From NCBI RefSeq assembly GCF_947179515.1, contig NC_067495.1:63014127-63078126 (forward strand): a stretch of DNA of 64,000 nt. Direction: 5' to 3'. Shown in pieces: positions 9,010 through 21,634 of this stretch (positions are counted from its first letter, which is position 1; each line of letters opens with the position of its first letter). The position numbers were made by a program, and so were the translations under genes. The notes beneath the pieces are model-generated. The model was not told the origin of the DNA. It was given only the letters and a program-made list of their open reading frames with translations, and made no database searches. The DNA comes from Apodemus sylvaticus. Lineage: Eukaryota > Chordata > Mammalia > Rodentia > Muridae.

Positions 9010-11240
9010 GCGGGCTAGGGAACAGAGTGCGTGCGTCCCCTCCTGTCCCTCAGCCCTGGGGGCACGACGCAGCAACTGGGGTGGGGCTGACTGTCTCTGA
9101 TTATGGTCACTTCTCGCCCAGTGCTCTGGCCCATACTTGTGTTTCTAAAACTGGTGGAAGCCCGAACCTGGGACGTGGGCTCTCCCCACCACCCTGCATG
9201 GACTTGCCCAATAAATTCCACTTAGTAATTTCACCGAGGCAAGGGAGAGCTGTTAGTGTCTGTTTTCTGACCTAAATCAAGCGGGTCGCTAGGACGGGCT
9301 TCAATGGATAGAGAGAAGAGCTGTTGACTTAGGGAAAGATCCAGAAGAGGGACTTGCACACGGGACGGTGTAGGCAAGGCACGGGTCTTAGTTTTCTGCA
9401 GGGTTTCCACTGAGCCGGTTTGCTCTTTTTGAGCTATGTCTTCTCATCGTGGAATGGCCGAGGTTGGAGGGTCTCTTACCCCCCTAAACTCCCTATATTT
9501 TGTGCAGGGGGCACTTAGAGGGATCGTATGGCAGCGGTGGCTTCCCTCAAGGCCCAAGGTTGGTGTCAAGGCTTTCTGTCCTGTGGTCATCCAGGGCAGA
9601 AGGAGGCTGGCAGGATGCGACGACGCTGGGAAATGCTGTTCTGCCGGAGCGTGGGGCTAGGGGCATGCATGCAACTCACACGGCTCACGGAAAAGCCAAG
9701 AACAGGCAGCGGGTTCGAAAAGCTTGCCACAGAGTTCGCAGAGATTCCTCTTGCCACGATGCCAGGTTATTTTATTATGATTATATAATTATTTACATCT
9801 AGCAAGAATAACATTTTGCACTTAGAGCACATCTCATATGCTGGTAGTTGCCTTACAAATCCTTACTGAGATCTGGGGCTTCTCATTTCAAGGCATGATC
9901 CCTGTGGCTAGAAACTCACACCTCACTCACCCCTTGCAGGAAGGCCACCAAGATTACCCCCCTCTAATCAATCCTTCCCCCACTCCCATTCTATCCCCCC
10001 CCCACTCCTTCCTTTCAACAATTCAGTTTATACTGTTTGGAAAACATGCTCTTTGAAAAAGTACGATGTTAAGGAAACAGGGAGGAATGTTACAGAGTTA
10101 TCTCACTGTGTCTTGTGTCTTTTTAATTGGCTTTGAAGACCTGAAGATCTTTTTTCTTTCTTTCTTTCTTTTTTAGGATCGCAAGTGTCCTTAATTTGCT
10201 CTTCTAACAGAGTCCTGTTTGTTGCCGAAATGACCGGTTTGCTGACAAAGAGGGGGCACAAGTGGAGGCCCAGAATTAGGCCCTTCTTTGGCATTTGGAG
10301 GAAGCTGGGGTGAGTACCCTGGATAATCAGGGAGACCCTTTCCCCTTGTTGGGCTGGAAGCTGCCTTCTCTTCATTTGCTGATTGCTCTAACTGAAACCC
10401 GGGTAACAACCACACTCCCTACACCAACGCTACACTTTCCCACTTGGATTGTGCCTAGTTTCCTGCTGTGAAAAGACACAATCTGCCGGGACCCCAAAGC
10501 CCTACTGGGGTAGCAGGCAAGGCACCCTTCCAAAGCCTCCTTAGTATTTGCCTAGGATGAGAAAAGTTTTTGTGAAAGTCAGCAGTGGAGAAGAAGTGGA
10601 CTTAGGCGTTTGTACTACAGTTGCTTATTTGAACTCCTGACCTGCCCCCTTCTCCTCATGCTGGACTCTAGAGCTCATCCCTAAAGCGGAGCTCATCCCT
10701 AAAGCGGAGTTGTAGCTGGGCTGCAGGCTCCGGATCCCAGACCCGGGGATCCGCCCTCCATCTATTGGATGGCTCCCAGGCCAATTGTTAGAAAGAGGCA
10801 TATGTTCATCTCAGCTTCTGGAGAGTCTCCGGAGCAGTTGCTCAACAGCTAGCCCCTTCCCCCATCCGGACCATTGAAGGGCATAAAAGGTGTGCCCTTC
10901 ACCACTTTTCTATATGCCCAAGTTCCAGAAAGCCCCCTACACCACCGGTGACTTCCTGTCATCTCCATTGGCTACCTCCCAGGGAGTAGGAATGAGAAGG
11001 GTTTTAAGCACTCAGCTTTGAAGCAGAAAAGCCATCTATTTCCTTTTGGGGGAATGGGAGTTGAGGTTAGTGGCAGAGGCTGAGAGGGAGCAAAGAGGGC
11101 ATTTGCATTTCTAGGCGAATATGCCTTGGATCACTGACTTCCCAGCCAGCCCCAGGCTATCTCGGAGCTCCGCTAAACTCTTTTCTCCAAGTTGGCAACT
11201 AGACCATACCCTCTTGAAGCCAAGGTGGAAGAAATGCCCA
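9010..11240. other. Unique upstream flank of Cited1
   Basis: It is essentially repeat-free apart from short C-rich and TTTC runs, and so is a plausible place for distal regulatory DNA. It includes an 18-bp tandem duplication (10671-10706) and an 8-bp-arm inverted repeat (10876-10900). No coding exon is recognised. Confidence 0.6.
10671..10706. repeat. 18-bp perfect tandem duplication
   Basis: GAGCTCATCCCTAAAGCG occurs twice in immediate succession. Confidence 0.97.
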
Positions 11241-11249
11241 GCCAGCAAT

Positions 11250-11630
11250 AACCTTCTAAATGCTAGCCACAAGCCGGGCATCAACTGTCCCCTCCGTTCC
11301 ATCATTTCACTTAGCTCCTAGGACAGCCCTGTGAGGTTGGGTTACCAAAGGGGGAAAGAGCCTCGGAGAGGTGCCAAAGTTGGCTCAGGCAAGAGGAAGG
11401 GAGTTTTGACCCTGGGGAGGCTGGCTGCAGTCTTTACATTACACCCTTACACTCTGCTGCCTTGGAAGGCAATGGAGCAGTCCAGAGTAAAGGTTCAGGG
11501 GTCAGTGGCCTTGATTAAATCCCCACTCTGCCATTTGCTAGCTGTGTGGTCTTAGGGTAATCGATTGTGTTGGTTGGTATATGTGTGCTCAGTTTCCCTA
11601 TTAAATGGATATCATAACAAATTTACATAA
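11250..11630 (+). repeat. Two MIR-type SINE fragments
   Basis: About 11250-11420 has MIR-like CCTGTGAGGTTGGG and GCCAAAGTTGGCTCAGGC. About 11480-11630 has MIR core words CCACTCTGCCATTTGCTAG and CAGTTTCCCTATTAAATGG. Both are strongly diverged, as ancient MIRs should be. Confidence 0.65.
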
Positions 11631-11969
11631 ACAGTAAGGGTTAAGAAGAAAGCTTTATCTTGATTGATTGGTGCTGACAGTGTAGTAAAATGGCTAGTGA
11701 ATGCTGCAATTAGTATTATAATGTACTTTGTGATAATTTGGACCCATCCCTGTCTCATCTCATACACTTTTGGTTCAATAACACTTGCTAACCTAGTAAT
11801 TTAAATCCCAGACTGAGAAGGGGATGAAGACATCTATAAACATAGGAAGAAACTCCACTTACTACAACAAAAGCTACCTGGAATAAAAATAGGGTCAATA
11901 AAAGATAATCACATGTGATGAGTTTTTTTTTTCCTTGTTGTTGTTGTTTGGTTGGTTTGTTTTGGGTTT

Positions 11970-12096
11970 TCAAGACAGGTTTCTCTGTGTAGTCCTGGCT
12001 GTCCTGGAACCAGGCTGTCCTCAAACTCACAGCGATCTGCCTGCTTCTGCCTCTTAAATGCTGGAATTAAAGGCATGTGCCGCCACCATGCCTGCC
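11970..12096 (-). repeat. B1 SINE
   Basis: A B1 complement with CCTGGCTGTCCTGGAACC and the GCCGCCACCATGCCTGCC end. Bases 11631-11969 are AT-rich and otherwise unassigned. Confidence 0.9.
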
Positions 12097-12194
12097 AATA
12101 ATCACATTTTATAGGTTAGCCTATAAATGTAGAAGTGGTCTCCAAAAATATACTTGATATTTGTATAGGAAGGTTTAAAAGTACAAATTTAAAT

Positions 12195-12403
12195 TTTAAA
12201 AAAAATTATGTGTATGTTTGTGATTTAATTTGCAACACATGTATGCAGGAGCCCTCAGAGGCCAGAAGAGGGACATGGATTCCCTGGAACTGGAGTTACA
12301 GATGGTTGTGAGCTGCTCCGTGGGTGCTGGGAACTGAACCCAGGTCCTTTGCAAGAGCTCTTGTACTCTTGTACTCTTGAGTGCTGAGCCATCTCTTCAG
12401 CTC
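12195..12403 (-). repeat. B3 SINE
   Basis: A full B3 complement: CCTGGAACTGGAGTTACAG, GTGGGTGCTGGGAACTGAAC and the CTGAGCCATCTCTTCAGCTC head. Confidence 0.9.
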
Positions 12404-12439
12404 CCCTGTAAACACTTTTATTCAAGTATTTACAAAAGC

Positions 12440-12630
12440 CAATGCAGTGGCCCACACTTGTTATTCCAGTACTATAGAGGCTGGTACAGGATCATTAGAC
12501 CAGCCTGAATTACACAGTGAGTTCAAACCAGCCTGGACTACACAGAAAATTCCAGGCCAACTTGGGCTACACAGAAAATTCCAGGCCAACCTGGGCTGCA
12601 CAACAAATTCCAAAACAGCCAGGGCTGTTT
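12440..12630 (+). repeat. B1-like SINE with internal 29-bp tandem repeat
   Basis: The B1 body (CCAGCCTGAATTACACAGTG) continues into repeated copies of CTACACAGAAAATTCCAGGC at a 29-bp period (12538-12566, 12567-12595, partial third). Confidence 0.8.
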
Positions 12631-13180
12631 TTGTAATTGTAAATGTAAATATAAATATACACATATATGAAGAATTGTTTATAATAGAAACCAACCTTAA
12701 AGGTCCATGGCCAGGGACTTTGCTTTAGAAATGTAACCACCACCTCCAAAATCCTGATTTTAAAAGCTTTTATTTCATAACAAAATATTGAATAAAAGAT
12801 GCTGGGTACAAAGTTGCATAAATATGATGCCAAGGTGGTACAAAGGGTATAAAACCTCCAAAATTAATACCTATGCTTCAAACTGTGTATGAATATGTGA
12901 GTAAAGCAGTGGTCAGAGAAAAAAACCCAAAGATGATAGTGCCAGTAAGGGACACAATTCTGAATTATTTTTTCTCTATATTTATATAATACATTACTCT
13001 TTTTATTGTATTTACTTGTATGGTGTATGTGCACGTGTACTTGCCACAGTGGATGTGCTGAGGTCATATGTCAGTCCTGGGGATGTCTTTCAGGCCACCA
13101 GACCCACTTAGTCATCTCATCAGCACAATAGCTTCATCTTCATTCCCTCCTCTTCCTCCTCCTCCTTTTCTGGGTTGTGT

Positions 13181-13309
13181 CCAGACAGGGTTTCTATAGC
13201 CCTGGCTGTCCTGCAGCTCACTGTAGACCCAGCTGACCTCAAACTCAGAGACTTACCTGCCGCTGTCCTCTGAGTGCTGGGATTAAAAGTGTGTACCACC
13301 ACACCTGGC
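13181..13309 (-). repeat. B1 SINE
   Basis: A B1 complement (CAGACAGGGTTTCTATAGCC to ACCACCACACCTGGCT). A degraded SINE remnant (about 13010-13128) precedes it and a weak B1-like piece (about 13390-13465) follows. Confidence 0.88.
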
Positions 13310-13465
13310 TTATTTTTTCTTATAAGTAAATATACATTTATATTTAATAAGCTCCCTAAAAGTAGATTTTACTATTTTATTGTTTGATTGTGGTATATTA
13401 CTCTGTAGCCTCAAAAGGCCTTGAACTTTCAGTTGTTTGGCCTCAGTCTCTTAAGTACTTGGGAC

Positions 13466-14410
13466 CACTTTTTGTTGAAATTATACATACATAGAAAAAA
13501 TGTTGGGTGCAAAGACACCAAAATGTTAAGTGATTAGAACTGAGTAGTTACCGATATATGGGTAATATTTTTCTTTTTCTTTTTTAAATTTTTTGGCCAT
13601 ATGATTACACTGTTTTCTCACAATTAGAACAGATTTATAACTTGAAAAGTGCATAATCAGTAGTATTCTACTTGTAGTAAAATTATGAATGCAAATTGAA
13701 AAAAATGGGAAGGAAGTATATTGAACTATTAACAGTCTTTATATTAGTTGCTAAGGGATTGTGGGTAATTTCTTCTCATTTTTCTGTAATATAGTCTTAT
13801 TATTTTTATAATTAAAATAAAATGATACCTATAAATAGCATATACAATATGATCCAACTTTTGTTAAAAATTAATATGTGCATAGGAAAACTAATAGATT
13901 ATTTTGAAATATGTTTGTCTTTGTGTGGTAGGGTATAACTATTTTTTTCTTTACAAATTGTTTCTTCATTTTCCAAATTTTCTACAGCTATCATGTATTA
14001 TTTTTAATTGTGAAAAATGTAAATATTTACAGAGCAGTTTAATATTGGAATTTTTATGAGAAAAGGGTGCCTATCTGGGATTTGCTTTAACATATTTCAG
14101 TTTGGGCCAGAGGAGTGTGGGGGTGGGGCCGTGGAGCGGATGAGAGGATTCTTGGCTCGAGGTGCTCCAGGTTTCTTTGTGTTGCTTTCTCTGTGAATGC
14201 TTGAAATTTTCAGAATGAGTCTTGTTCTTAAAAAGCCTCTCTCACAAAAACTATTTCTTTTTAATTCTATGCCAATTTTATGTGATTATCTCCCTTTACT
14301 GGAAAGCTGTAATTGAAGGCGGTGGGATTACTTGTCCTGGGTCTCACTGCAAAGCCAGGGCTTCTTCGCCCACATCCCAGCTGCTTCTTGCCATCTTCTT
14401 TATTGTTTTA
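13466..14410. other. AT-rich intergenic sequence
   Basis: No gene or rodent SINE is recognised. It is very AT-rich, possibly an ancient LINE remnant, but no diagnostic motif was found. Confidence 0.4.
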
Positions 14411-14414
14411 AAAG

Positions 14415-14630
14415 TTTTAAAAACAGATTTATTTTTCTTTGTCTTGAGTATGGATGTTTTGCGTGCATCTGTATGTGCACCAGACACATACCTGGTGCCT
14501 ACAAAGCCAGAAGATGGTGTTGGACTCCCTGGAACTGGAGTTATGGATAGCTGTGAGCGGCCTTGAAGATGCTGGGAACTGAACCTGCGTTCTTTGGAAG
14601 AGCAGAATAACCCCAGTCTTCTCTCCAGCC
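14415..14630 (-). repeat. B3 SINE
   Basis: A B3 complement: CCCTGGAACTGGAGTTATGG, then GATGCTGGGAACTGAACC and CTCTCCAGCC. It is followed by (TTA)n and an ID-like remnant (14680-14750). Confidence 0.88.
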
Positions 14631-14759
14631 TTTATTATTAATATTATTATTATTATTTTGCTTCTGTTTTCTTTCATTTTGTTTTTTCAGTACTGGAGAT
14701 CACACAGGGCTTCACACAGATAGTACCAGTGAACTGAGTCCTCAGCTCTGATTTTTCAT

Positions 14760-17700
14760 TATTTTCCCCAGTAATTAAAAATAACATTTTATCTGATTAT
14801 AAATGTAATTATTTATGGAACAGGATTTTGAGTGAACAGGAATGTACTGGAGGAAAACATGATAATCAACCCCCAGGCATTGTTGTTAACCCTTTGCCGT
14901 TGGGTCTGCAGACTTTCTCAGTATCTCTTACTGCAGAGATAGCACTAGTGGCAAGCCTGTTCTCAGTGAGAGTAGTTGAACACTTCTGAGTGTAGCTGTA
15001 GCTGTTTAGGGTTCACCCATCCACCCCTTCCACCTTCATTCTTTGTTCCCATCAGAGGCTGTAGTCTGAGTCTTTAAAAAAAAAAATCACCTTCATCTCA
15101 ACAATCCAAAATGAGGAAATAATGTCCACAGAGGAAGTCTAGGTGACCGTTCTTCCCTTACCAATCTGGGGACTCTGCCCAGAAGCCATCTTAGGACGCT
15201 GGGCACCTGCAACCCCTCCAAGTATGCCTGTGCCTCCATTTCCCCATCTGCAAGATGCTAGTGAGAATAGCAGACCAGTAGGCCCCTGCCAGGGAGTGAT
15301 GAGCTAACGTCTGTGGTGCTTTCCAGCCCCTCTGAGCAAGGTGCTGGAGCCTCCCAGGCCTGGGCTGCGCCTGCTACTGCCAGCCTGAGCGAGTGCCTGG
15401 CCACTCAGTGGAGGGAGAGGCTGCCTGCATTCCTCTGACCCCGGCCAGCCCAGTAGGCTTGGACAGGCCTGCTTTAGCTCCTGTGTTTTTTGTTTTATTT
15501 TATTTGTTGTTGTTGTTGTTCTAGATGGAAAAGAAGAAATGGAACAATATCAGTTAGTTACTAAGAGGAAAGGGCCCTGAGAAATAGAAGTCTACAGAGA
15601 TAACTAGTCACCCCCCAGTGCCCTAATCAGGTTGTAGATTCTAGTGGTGCTTTCTTATTTACAACGTGGTTGGGGAATGTTTGGAGAGGGCCAACAACTA
15701 GGCTCAGTTGGACAGATTCCCTACTTGAATTCCTGTCATTTATGCATAACAGAAAAAAAAGATATACAAACAGCTCCAGCCATTAGGGGTCTTTCATCTA
15801 CCTGGCTGGTTCTTCGCAGTCCATTCTTTGAGAACACCAGACCAATGTAGGCCTTCCTCAGTGCTCTAACATTCACCCTCCCAAGGACCCACTAACAGCC
15901 CGATGTCGTTGACTTACTTATTACTTATTATTTTTGCTGTGCTAAAAATGAAACCAGAGCCTTCCACGTGCTGTGCTATTGGGGGCCCCATCCCTCACCT
16001 CCAAGTTGGAGAGAAGGCATCATCAGGGCTCAGAGAGGTGCAATCAGCCCCAGGTCCCACAGCTAGGAAATAGCAGAGCTGGACTTCACAGCAAACTCTG
16101 ACTCACCTTTGAGGTCAAACCTCCCCTAGGCTACCAACTTCTCTGTCGTCTTTCCTTCCTTCTACTAGAATGGATGCTTCGCCACATCCATTTGCAGTAA
16201 ATGGTGAACACATGTGGGCAGAAAGTATAAGTGGTTCCAGTTGAGGGAAGAGCCCAGTTAGGGGCAGTGGTAGCCATCTCTAGAGACCATGTGCAAGGTG
16301 GGAAAGGACCACAGCTTGGTAGATGACCAAGAGGATTCTGAAAGAAAGCTCACTTAGTGAAAGGTATAGCTAGCGTTCGAAGGAAGGGAGTGCAAGGTGG
16401 CCAGACAAGGGCAGAAAGTAGCAGTTAGGCAGCCTGGCCCCGGGCTGTTGGGTCTCAGCAGTGAAGCTGGAGGCCTTGCGAAGGTGTGAGGCTTTGTGGG
16501 GGAAGCAAAGCTCTGCTTTAAGCATGTTTAGTTTAAGCTGTTGGCAGAACATCCAAGTGGAAATAGCTTGCACACAGCCAGGAATATAGGCCTGGAAAGA
16601 ACGTGTGGGGTTGTGTCAAAAAGAGCAATCGGCGGGATGACTTTGGGCCAAACTGTGGAGAACTTTGCCTTGCCTCCCGCCATTGACACAGAAAGGAGCT
16701 TTTTCCTGAGGACCCTGGAGACACTGTCTTTTTACTGCAGCCTGCTTCTATCCGGTCTCTGGCCCCTGTAGCCCAGCGCAATCACGGACACATGCTTCAG
16801 ATCCCTGAAGAGTAGTGTGAGAGGCTCTCAGTCTGTAAATCCCCCCACACCAAGGATTGACAGGGGCCTCAGCTCACTCTTCTGAATACATGTAGGCTGG
16901 GCCTTAGGTATGCCGGATCCTCTGTGGTTCCACTTCAGCTTCTGGAACACAGCCTTTGGGGTCTTGCGTCCCCCCCCCCACTTTTTGCAACCCTCCATTC
17001 CCACCCCATTCTCAGCGTGACAGAGTATTTCTTCAGCTTACTTCATTTTTAAAAAGGTGGAGACAGGATTTTTTTTTCCTGTATTACATGGTGCCAGACT
17101 TTGAATTTTGAACCCCATGTTGTGGAAGTGCCCCCATTAAGAACTACTAGTCAAAGTTGAGCCCTAGTCAAAGCCATTTTAATCTGGCCCCCTGCAACAC
17201 TAGGCTGACTCAACTTCCTTGTGCTTAAGACCTGAGATAGAGTGGCCCTTTCCCTGAATTTCATCTCTTAGCCAGGGGCTTTTTTTCCTGCATGTCTCTT
17301 CCTCAGGTCTGGGCCTTTTCCGGCCTAACTTCCCAGTTGTATCTTAGTTGTGGCTTCACACTCACTCTCCTCTGCCAGAGCCTCCGTTGTCATGGATAAG
17401 TGTCCCAGGTTGAGGTATTAACCCCCTTGGTTATCTTTGGCCTTTGACTTTGGACGTTAACATAGCTGTGTGATTCACTTCATGTCCATAACCTGGGGAG
17501 TTATAAATATGTCCAGTGCTTCCGACTGCCACAGATATTTACCCCTCCGGGGATCAGCCATTGGAGCTGGAGGTGAACAGGATCTCAGGGCACGTACCTC
17601 AGGACGTCAGGGTGCAGACCCTGCTGTCTCCTAGGCATACAGGATCACAGGCCTGGCTGCTCAAGGTGCCTCTTGTATTGAAGTGTCCCCTCTGGAAAGA

Positions 17701-18620
17701 ATAGTGAGACTCCTATGATGGTTTTTTTTCTGGCTTCATACATGCCTCACCTTAGGGCCTATGACTTGGCAAGAAGAGCCCAAGCTGAATTATAGTGCAC
17801 AATCTCCATGAAGCCGACTCTGAGGCCCAGCAGACTTGAATGTTGATCCCACAGGGCTTAGGTTCTTACTTCCCTCAAGTCCACAAGCCCACAGGAACGT
17901 TATTGCTACTGGGTCTGGATTTAACATCAGTGGCAGTGTTTACTGAGCACTTACTAGGTGGCAGGCCTCCACTGTTGATAGTACTCACTTGGTCCCCACA
18001 GCGGCCTAAGGTGTTAGCTGAGCACTGTTATCATCCATGTGACAGAGAAGAGAAGAACAGGTGTGGAACCGCTTACCAAGGCTGTACGGCCTGTGTGTTT
18101 GAGGCTGAAGAGTCAAGCCAGGAAGACCAGCCAGAGTCTCTGTTAGGGACCACTGGGCCTTTCTGCTTCCTTAAGAATACCCTTCGCCCACCTGCCACTT
18201 AGTTCATAGATACCTTTGTCACTCTTGTACAAGGTCAGTCTCATACTTTCTCCTTTCCCTGTGTTAAGTGTTCATTTATTATCAGCAATCCTATTTTACA
18301 ATGGAGGGAAGACAGCTCAGAAGTGAAGTAGGAAGAGGTGGACACATAGCCAGCCAGCAAGAACCCTGGCATTTGAAGCCACCTCTTCCGATCTCCATTT
18401 CTCTTTTCTCCTCTCCCTCCAGGACAGTTGTTAACCTTTCTTCAAGCTGCATGTGAAAGGAAGGATTGTGGAGGGAGAGGAACAGTGGGAAGGGAGCGAG
18501 GGAGGTTGACAGAGAATCCGAGCACAGAACCTGATGCACAGGGATGAAAGTATCATAATAAAATCCATTATTTTGCACAATGAATGTAAGCTAATAAAAC
18601 AACAACAACAACAATAATAA
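14760..18620. other. Mostly unique intergenic sequence with MIR fragments
   Basis: MIR-like words appear at about 15205-15270 (CCTCCATTTCCCCATCTGC), 16005-16100 (CAGAGAGGTGCAATCAGCCC, then CACAGCTAGGAAATAGCAG) and 17937-18095. Short TTG runs occur near 15500. No exon is recognised on either strand. Confidence 0.55.
17937..18095 (+). repeat. MIR SINE
   Basis: TTACTGAGCACTTACTAGGT, then GGCAGGCCTCCAC and GTTATCATCCATGTGACAGA follow the MIR consensus order. Confidence 0.75.
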
Positions 18621-18624
18621 AACC

Positions 18625-18990
18625 CAGGGAGGTGGCTCCACAAGAAAAGAACTCGTAGTGCAGGCATGGGAACCTGAGTTCAATCCCAGCACTCGTGTGA
18701 AAAAGCCAGGTGCAGCTTTGTGGCCGCCAACACCATTAATCCTAGCACTTGAAGCAGAGGCAGGTGAGTCTCTGTGAGTTGCAGACCGGCACTCCTATAC
18801 TCCCAGTGCTAGGGAGGTTGAGAACATAGGATTCTGGAGACTCGCTGGTCAGTAGTCTAGCTCAGTCAGTGAGCCCCAGGTTCAGTTGAGATGATCCTGT
18901 CTCAAAACAGGAACGTGGAGAGAGATTGAGGTAGACGTCATGTTGACTGCTGGCCTCCATATGCATGCACACATATCTGCATCCAACATA
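18625..18990 (+). repeat. B4/B3-type composite SINE
   Basis: A tRNA-like head (CCAGGGAGGTGGCTCCAC, GAGTTCAATCCCAGCACTCG) is followed by a B1-like part (CTAGCACTTGAAGCAGAGGC). The element ends CTGGCCTCCATATGCATGC. Confidence 0.7.
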
Positions 18991-20809
18991 AAACATATAC
19001 ATACAAAACAAACCAACACGCCCCCCCCCCCGAGATTAGAACAGATGGGAACTGGAGGGATGACTGTGTCCAAACATCTCTCTGTGACAGAGCAGGAAGC
19101 TAACATTCTACCTGGTTAGAGCCAGGGGCTAAAAGAGACTGAACAAGAATATTCAGTGGAGAAATCAAAACATGAGTGAGAGATGAAGAGAAAGATAATG
19201 GTGGGGATACAGGAAGCAGTGCAGAGTAGGCGCTTGCGAAGAAACCAAGGGAAGGAAAAGAAATCAAAGCGAAAAGAAAGGCCCTAAAAGTGATCCGGGA
19301 GCCTGAGTGACCGGCCATCTGGAAGCAGCATAGGGCTTGGCCGTGGTGTGTTTGTGAAGCATGGGTGCTAGATCAACAGGTGCAAGGGCCCAGCTGCTGC
19401 CAGCCAAGAGCTGCCCGGGCCCAATGCCCAGCCGGGAAGGAGCAGGGCTGAGAGACACTTCTCCAGAGGGATTTTGGCTGGAGGACCATGGGAGGAAGCT
19501 GCCCTCTCTCAGAGTCTGGTGGGGCTTGCATCTGGCCAGCTCCTGGAGACAAGGGTCCCTGAGCACTCTTTGGACTTGCGTTGTCTTCGAGCCTCTCCCA
19601 ACTGTTGCCTTTGAGGCCTGGAATATGCATGATCCCCTGATCTCTGGAGTATGGGTGAGTCCTGGGATGATTCGGGGGTATTAGGAAATGTCATTTCATG
19701 CTACCATCAGCTAGAGATCTTGTAGGGACCACAGGGCATGTAGAGAGCCATTGGCCACTCTCCCATTTAGCTCTATTTGTGGATTAGTCTCTAGTAACAG
19801 CCTGACCCTAGTTCAAGACTTTAGGCTTCTACTTCCTAGCAATTTGACTTGGGGCAAACAAGTGCCTCTTTGGGCCTCAGTTTCCTTAGGTAGAAGGTGA
19901 GGAAAAATAAGAATATCTTACTCAGGAGGCTGTGCCAGGGTTGGATGAGATAATGTCTCTGGCTATAAACTCTCAAGTGCTGTACACATGTGAGTAATTA
20001 GTCTTCCTTGACCTCTGTTCCCTGCTGCGTGGGGGACGGAGTCAGCCTTCCAATCCAAGTCCACTTCCAAGCCTGACTTCACCTCCTTGGCCCTGTTTTC
20101 TTCTTGTCACATAGGACTGAATGGGAACTCAGGCCTACTGACCCACTGCAATGGGCTTAGGGCCAGCCATGATTTGTGGACAGTTTTTATTCAAGCCACC
20201 AATGTGGACTGAACATCTGCTTCACTCACCAAGACCTCAGAGGGGACCAAGACATCACTTTGGTTCTCAAAGAAATCCCCATAACTATACTGGGGAGATA
20301 GGAGAGCAGATGTTGATGAAATGGAGTAGAAGATAGGCAGGTGACATCTGAGCCAAGGCATTGGGGACAGCATAGTCGGTCGGAGGCCTTGGTGGGAACT
20401 AGAAGACTAGTACGTGAGTAGCTGTGTGAGGTTACAGGAACCAAGGTTGGATACCACATTAAGAAATGCAGCCTTGATGTTGTGGTCATTGAAGGTAATG
20501 TGGGCAGATAACCATGGAACTCGGTGCCGCTGGTCACTCAGTAAAGTATGCTCCTTGCCTTGACCTTCTTCCAACTTGCACTCCCCGTGAGTGAGCTCTA
20601 GAGCATTTCTGTTCAGCCAGCTTCTCAGTCCTAAATCCCACCATCATATTCCACCCCCCCTCTCTCCTCCTCACACTCCACTTGATGAGCATGTGCCTCT
20701 CCCTCTAACAGCTCCTACATACAGTTCAGCCTCTATTCTGACTACTTCCAAAGTCACTATTCCAGCCCTTGTTGTTGTTCCTCGTCTCTTAATTTGTTGT
20801 TGTCGTCGC
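18991..20809. other. Intergenic unique sequence with a MIR fragment
   Basis: A MIR-like block lies at about 19820-19995 (GCCTCAGTTTCCTTAGG, GGATGAGATAATGTCTC). A C-run lies at 19021-19031. No coding exon is recognised. Confidence 0.5.
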
Positions 20810-20957
20810 TGTTGTGTGATATGTAATGTGGGCATGCAAATGCCTTGGTGGTATATGTGGAGGTCAGAGGAATTATTTCACTACGTGCCTTCTGGGGATT
20901 GAACCCAGGTCATTAGGCTTGAGTGGGAAGTGCTTTTGAGCCATCCTGCTGGCCCCT
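20810..20957 (-). repeat. B3/RSINE-type SINE
   Basis: The complement of the element: GGGGATTGAACCCAGGTC, then GAGCCATCCTGCTGGCCC. Confidence 0.75.
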
Positions 20958-21059
20958 TTCCCCTCCGGAGCTGTGCACTGTGCGCCTCCCCTCGTCTCCT
21001 TTTCTGCCTCAAGCCACTGTTTAGCTCAAGGGTGTCTGCTACCGTGTTCATCCTCCTGG

Positions 21060-21460
21060 TTCTCTTGCTCAGGTCTGTCACCTGCGTCACCTCAGTAGCC
21101 TACTGACTGGCCTCTGCTCCCCAGCCCCTACACAGTTTCAGTCTGTTCTTCAAATAGTGGACAGAAGAATCCTTAGTTTAGGCACTTTCAATAGCTTTTC
21201 AACTTGCTCAGTGTAAAAGGGAAAATCTGTACATGAGCTGGTTCCTCATGCCTTTCTTCTACTCTCTCCTTTGCTTCCCTTAGCTCTGGGGACACTGCTC
21301 TAGTCATGTCTTATATGTGACATGCTGCTTGCCTTTTACTTCTTATATTCCTCCCCACCCCCAACATGGTCTCTCTACGAAACTCAGGCCTATTTCAACT
21401 CCTCTGTCTGGTCCTGGAGTTACAGGATGGCGCCATTCTGTCCAGTTCAAGGTTTTTCTT
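21060..21460. other. Possible old L2-like remnant
   Basis: Wording such as CAATAGCTTTTCAACTTGCTC and AGTGTAAAAGGGAAAATC recalls a common ancient mammalian repeat. It is too diverged to assign by eye. Confidence 0.3.
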
Positions 21461-21496
21461 TTCTTCTTCTTCTTCTTCTTCTTCTTTTTTTTATTT

Positions 21497-21634
21497 GAGA
21501 CAGGATGTCACCAGGTAGCCTTATCTGCCCTGGAATTCTCTTTGTAGACCAGTCTGGCCTGAGACTCACAGAGATCCACCTGTTTCTGCTTTCTGGGTTC
21601 TGGAATTAAAGGCTTGAGCCATCGTTGCCTGGCC
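21497..21634 (-). repeat. B1 SINE preceded by (TTC)n
   Basis: A B1 complement, GAGACAGGATGTCACC to CATCGTTGCCTGGCC, with TTC repeats at about 21456-21486. Bases 21635-22187 are unique, with a short TG run at 21928-21945. Confidence 0.85.

Noticed and set aside
10884..10890. TATA-like ATAAAAGG upstream of Cited1 as a plus-strand promoter
   Set aside because: No downstream exon, donor or coding frame on the plus strand supports a transcript.
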